64,000 bases of DNA from Antedon bifida (Eukaryota; Echinodermata; Crinoidea; Comatulida; Antedonidae), in NCBI GenBank assembly GCA_963402885.1, contig OY727097.1, positions 7,130,001 through 7,194,000 of the forward strand. Reading direction: 5' to 3'. Both the position numbers and the translations under genes were made by a program. The first letter of the stretch is position 1, and every line of letters starts with the position of its first letter. The notes below the pieces were generated by a model. The model was given only the letters and a program-made list of their open reading frames with translations, was not told where the DNA came from and ran no database searches. Positions 60,256-64,000 of the stretch are shown one piece after another.

Positions 60256-60495
60256 CACGAGCCTTTCGTTAGATCGGTTTTAAAAAACTCGATTGTCTTT
60301 TCCCCCTCAACCTTTTAGGCCCTCCATTCATGTACTTAAAAAAATTGCAGGCGTGGGGTTGGAAGAATGTGTACGTCACGAACCTTTTGTTAAATCGGTT
60401 TTTAAAACCCCTTGATTCCCCCCACCTCAACATTTAGGCTTCCATGCATGTTCTTAAAAACAATTAAACACAATTGTAGACGTGGGGTCGGAAAA
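60256..60495 (+). repeat. 121-bp direct duplication
   Basis: CACGAGCCTTTCGTTAGATC (60256) and CACGAACCTTTTGTTAAATC (60377) start the units. Both contain CCCTCAAC or CACCTCAAC, ATGTACTTAAAAA-like and GCGTGGGG-like parts. Confidence 0.75.
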
Positions 60496-61599
60496 ATTTG
60501 CACGTAAAGTAAATTTGAAATAGTAACTAAACCTTTTCGTACTTTGTCGGAAACATTACTATGCATTTATTGTTATTATATTCCGGTAATCGGCCGCGGT
60601 ATTGATCCTAGGCCACTACAGGAATCCATTTTCTCTGAAGGAAACGTTAGGCCACTAGACACTGCTTACATCCCGGTTTTATATGTATTTGTACAGTTTA
60701 TAAATAAAAATAGACAATTAATCCCACGCAATATTTTCCTGTATTGTCGTCCTTATTGCTGTGTTCTTTGTTCAAAGCGTTAATGATTGTTCCGCCATCC
60801 ATCAGCAACCGCTCCCTTGTGGATTGAGTCCACGAAACCATTTTGATATCGCGACCGTCAGAAGTTGTTCAGCACAGTAGGCCTACACTAAATGGCAATT
60901 GCATACCCTATACCAAATCGTATTATTGTTTTATTATATGCATTATATAATAAAGCAGTTGTTTAGATTTTGTACTATTTGTATATTTGTGCATCATGTT
61001 TCCGAGTCGCAAGTAAAACTTGTTCAAAATATTTAATAAAATGCAGTAGACATTATACCGTGCCATAACGCACCCGTGACCCAGACTAGCCCTGCTAAAT
61101 TGTAATTCGGAAGTTGAAATAGTCAGTGTGGGGATTGTAAAATGAAGTTCTAGATGGCATATAGAAACGTATACATATTGTACTATTGATCCGTACTGAA
61201 CATAAAACACAATGTGCTATTGATCCGTCTATGAATACCATAGTTATTATACACATGAAGAAGATGCTTACTAATTTAAAGAGGTATCGTAAATACATTA
61301 TACAGTACTTCTTCCGATGCGGTCTCACCGCATGCATTTTCAATTCATCGGTTTCTGGAAATCAGATTTCAGTTTCGACAAATGGCTGACGTCGTTGTCT
61401 AACCAACGTGCGAAGTCTGTGATGTGTAATCGTTTGCTTATTAATGCGTTTAGCAGTTGGTACAAAATAAAATACATGCAGTTATTTAATACATTGATAG
61501 CAACGATTGAATTTCGAACAATCAAATAAAATGTTCCACGGCGGAACGAGACGGTTTGTTTACGTGTGTCGATGCATCTGATTCACATAGGCAAATTCT

Positions 61600-61700
61600 G
61601 TAATTAATGATGTATCAAATGTGGTGCCTGTTTTATGTTCTGGTTAAGTTAAGCTTATAGGCTATGAAACAGACATCACATGTGACACAGTATTACAGGC
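61600..61700. mobile_element. MITE family C, copy 6
   Basis: TGTATCAAATGTGGTGCCTG and ACATCACATGTGACACAGTA form the arms. Confidence 0.6.
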
Positions 61701-62910
61701 CTACATTACGATACTGAAGCGATGCACACTCGAACTGCATACAAAAGTTTAACATTCTTGTGGTTTTGGAAACTTTACGATTTGTTCACATTAACCGACA
61801 CCCATTGTCACCGCCCCTGATGCATTGTCACCGCCCCTGAGGTTAATTTTTTTTTACAGACACACATTATGGTTATTATGTTTAATTCACAGGGATCATA
61901 TTATTACGATATTGTTGTCGTGGTAACAAGATATGTGATAACAGACGGGTCTTCCGATCGAAAGAGGTTGTCATGGATACCGCACGTCACTATAACAGCT
62001 ACGGTGTTTAATTCCAGCGAAGTATTAATACTTATGATCGGTTCGCGTAAATTCGATCGTATTATATATTTTTTTATTTGGTTAGAAAGAGTTACTATTC
62101 AATGCATTGTGTGTGTTCTAAGGCGTGACGTAGGCTACGCTTCGTCGGTGTTTTTTAGGCACCATAATTTCAGGGTTTGTAACTATACACCTTTACTTTA
62201 CATACGCTTGCCACGGCAAAGGTCTGTTGTTAACATTCATTCATGTAGATTGTTCCTTACTTACTAAACGTCTCTTTGAAGTGTAAAAGGTATATCAAAG
62301 CAAAAATTGCTACGCGTATATTTTCTTTGCGTTTGAAACCGGATGAAACTTACCGTAGGCCTATGTGTACAGCGCATTATTCCATGGTCTAGGCCGCGCC
62401 TAGATCGTGTTATGGAAATAGAATTAATAATTAATCCTGTTGCGTTCCCGGATGTTTTCATATTGTTATGAACACCCTCTGATATTTATATTAACTGTGT
62501 GACCCTGTTTATAAGAGCATTTAACATTAAATTAAAAAAACAAATGTAACTCCTGGACTTTACTACCGGAAAGAACTTTGTCGTTCAAAACGGTTGCTAT
62601 ATATGATTACTGTTCAATAGCCATACATTTTTTCAAAACTATACGGTTATCGACTTAGGCCTATGAAAACTGTACGTGACTACGTCCTGGGATTGTGATA
62701 GCAATTTACCACACGGCTTTTATAACTAACCATGCATCACGTTACGTACTTATTGAGAGTTTTCAAGAGCATTGTTTGCATTCTTATACTGCTATAGAAA
62801 ATGAAATTATGAATTTCTAATTGGCACATAAGGCCGTAATTATATTAATGATTTCAGAACCTATATTATAAATTAAAACCAAAATATTTTCTTTTTATTT
62901 GTCATTACAG

Positions 62911-64000
62911 ATGTACCGGACACACCAAAAACAGGGTGCGCCCGCAGTCAATTCCAGATACATTATGTTCCCCACGGATCCTGGCAGACAATCTGCGTAT
63001 GAACACGCAGTAAATCAGACAGACGCACTAAGTTCAATCAAGATATCAGACGCCCGGAGTCTTGCGCAATGTGTGCCAAGAATTTCCAATAACGAAACGC
63101 CGTCTGCAGATGCTCGTCGGCCTACTGTCCGTTCAGCTAGCGAGCAGCCCTTAGATTTGTCAGTTAAACGACCTAGAGTGGCAGAAAAGGGCTTTGGCAT
63201 GCGGTATTATGTCAACGAACAAGGGCGTCTGGTTGATTCGGAAGCATTTCGAGAAAGACGTGTTGTTAATCATCCACGTGATAGTCGTAGAGAACTTCTC
63301 GCTAGTGAGTCCGCCGCGCGGTTGGAAGCTATCCAAGCGCAAAAAGCATGGATTTCGATGTTGAAACATCGACAGAACGAGGGACGGCGGGTAAATTATC
63401 TAGAACACGATGCCGCTAAGAAAGGCCGTCTTGCACTTCCCGTGTATAACAATATGCCACCGATTAGCAGTGAACACAGCAGAGGTGAAACTGCACCTAA
63501 AACATTTGTATCTACTAGCGGAAGTAGTACTGCTAAAATGATGTATAAAAAAGATAAAGACATTGTCAAATATGATATAAACAGTCAATCACTAAAGTTA
63601 GAGCAACATCGCCAATATGCAATGAAACGGCCATACCAGGCGATGGAACCAAGAGAAACTGCGAAAATCAAAGAATTTCATCCTGTACGAATTGCTTTAG
63701 TAGCACCACGAAAGAAAGAGAGTAATGAAAAACGGAGACTGGTTGTCCAAGATCGACCAGATGACCCTAGAATTCGGAAAACGCAAGATCGGTTGGAAGA
63801 CCCTAGAATAAGGAAAACGTGCCAATCTGAGATGGTCCGTGGCCGTACTTTCTTCCCTCCTGTAATGTCTGTAAACGATGTGCTTAATCAATTTCCGGAA
63901 GCTTACAAAACAACGGCAGCACAGACGCAAGCGATTCTTCTTCAGAATTTGTACGCCAGAGCCAGGGCTACGGCAGATCCTGCTGCAATCGGACTCATTC
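62911..64000 (+). CDS. Long exon 3 of a predicted nuclear co-regulator with a CtBP-binding PLDLS motif (runs off the window)
   Basis: The frame is open for 363 codons from the acceptor at 62910 to the window edge. The same frame is stopped upstream at 62869-62871, so the exon start is well placed. Counted from the ATG at 47911 these are residues 63-425. Visible features are EQPLDLSVKRPR with PLDLS at residues 142-146, the PxDLS motif bound by CtBP corepressors, followed by basic KRPR that could serve in nuclear import. The protein is rich in Arg, Lys, Ser and Gln with little hydrophobic core, so it is probably mostly disordered. A 12-residue unit is tandemly duplicated (DPRIRKT at 347-353 and 359-365). 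The last 40 residues (around FPEAYKTTAAQTQAILLQNL) look helical. There is no zinc finger, homeodomain, ARID or other DNA-binding fold in the part seen; one may follow beyond 64000. PLDLS occurs in many unrelated repressors (ZEB, PRDM, FOG and LCOR types), so no family is assigned. Confidence 0.85.
   Translation, partial: MYRTHQKQGAPAVNSRYIMFPTDPGRQSAYEHAVNQTDALSSIKISDARSLAQCVPRISNNETPSADARRPTVRSASEQPLDLSVKRPRVAEKGFGMRYYVNEQGRLVDSEAFRERRVVNHPRDSRRELLASESAARLEAIQAQKAWISMLKHRQNEGRRVNYLEHDAAKKGRLALPVYNNMPPISSEHSRGETAPKTFVSTSGSSTAKMMYKKDKDIVKYDINSQSLKLEQHRQYAMKRPYQAMEPRETAKIKEFHPVRIALVAPRKKESNEKRRLVVQDRPDDPRIRKTQDRLEDPRIRKTCQSEMVRGRTFFPPVMSVNDVLNQFPEAYKTTAAQTQAILLQNLYARARATADPAAIGLI

Larger units (their letters stand above)
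54018..62910 (+). other. Intron 2 of the CtBP-motif gene (8.9 kb) with antisense LINE
   Basis: It begins GTTAGT and ends with a strong polypyrimidine acceptor (TTTTCTTTTTATTTGTCATTACAG region, 62887-62910). The minus-strand LINE occupies about 54885-58710, antisense to the gene. Other contents are a truncated family D MITE (58711-58785), a degenerate short tandem array (58815-59020), a 121-bp direct duplication (60256-60495), a family C MITE (61600-61700) and a 20-bp repeated unit near 61798. The rest (61850-62880) is AT-rich with no supported gene. Confidence 0.6.

Overview
This is an AT-rich animal genome window, almost entirely non-coding and packed with short palindromic transposon relics. 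The palindromic octamer TAGGCCTA recurs dozens of times. tRNA-derived SINEs, many 100-220 bp MITEs, GT-AG introns of several kb and a CR1/L2-like LINE point to a metazoan. The octamer and repeat style suggest a marine invertebrate deuterostome such as an echinoderm. That placement is an inference and is not proven here.

Layout. Positions 1-47842 hold no gene that can be supported firmly, only three weak exon candidates (11737-11805 plus strand; 22230-22385 and 29585-29766 minus strand). The stretch is filled with MITEs, SINEs, LINE 3' ends, tandem duplications and inverted repeats. Two MITE families dominate. Family A (termini AGCTTGG, about 10 copies) and family B (termini AGCTCTGTCTACACTATC, about 8 copies) are both flanked by TTA or TAA target duplications, as in PIF/Harbinger elements. 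No matching transposase is present in the window.

From 47843 to the right edge lies one plus-strand gene that open reading frames alone do not reveal. It has a 5'UTR/start exon (47843-47969, ATG at 47911), an internal exon (53891-54017) and a long exon (62911 to beyond 64000). Splice sites are GT-AG and the phases match exactly at both junctions. The 425 residues visible carry a PLDLS CtBP-binding motif followed by a basic KRPR patch, so a nuclear transcription corepressor or transcription factor is likely. I could not assign a family. Intron 1 (5.9 kb) and intron 2 (8.9 kb) contain repeats.

Intron 2 carries, antisense to the gene, a 5'-truncated non-LTR retrotransposon with an uninterrupted 1145-codon endonuclease/reverse-transcriptase frame (55261-58698).

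The most unusual signal is TAGGCCTA itself. At three places, related repeat copies with and without it can be compared, and it behaves like a 6-8 bp insertion at a TA dinucleotide. One copy supplies the 5' splice site of the gene's first visible intron.
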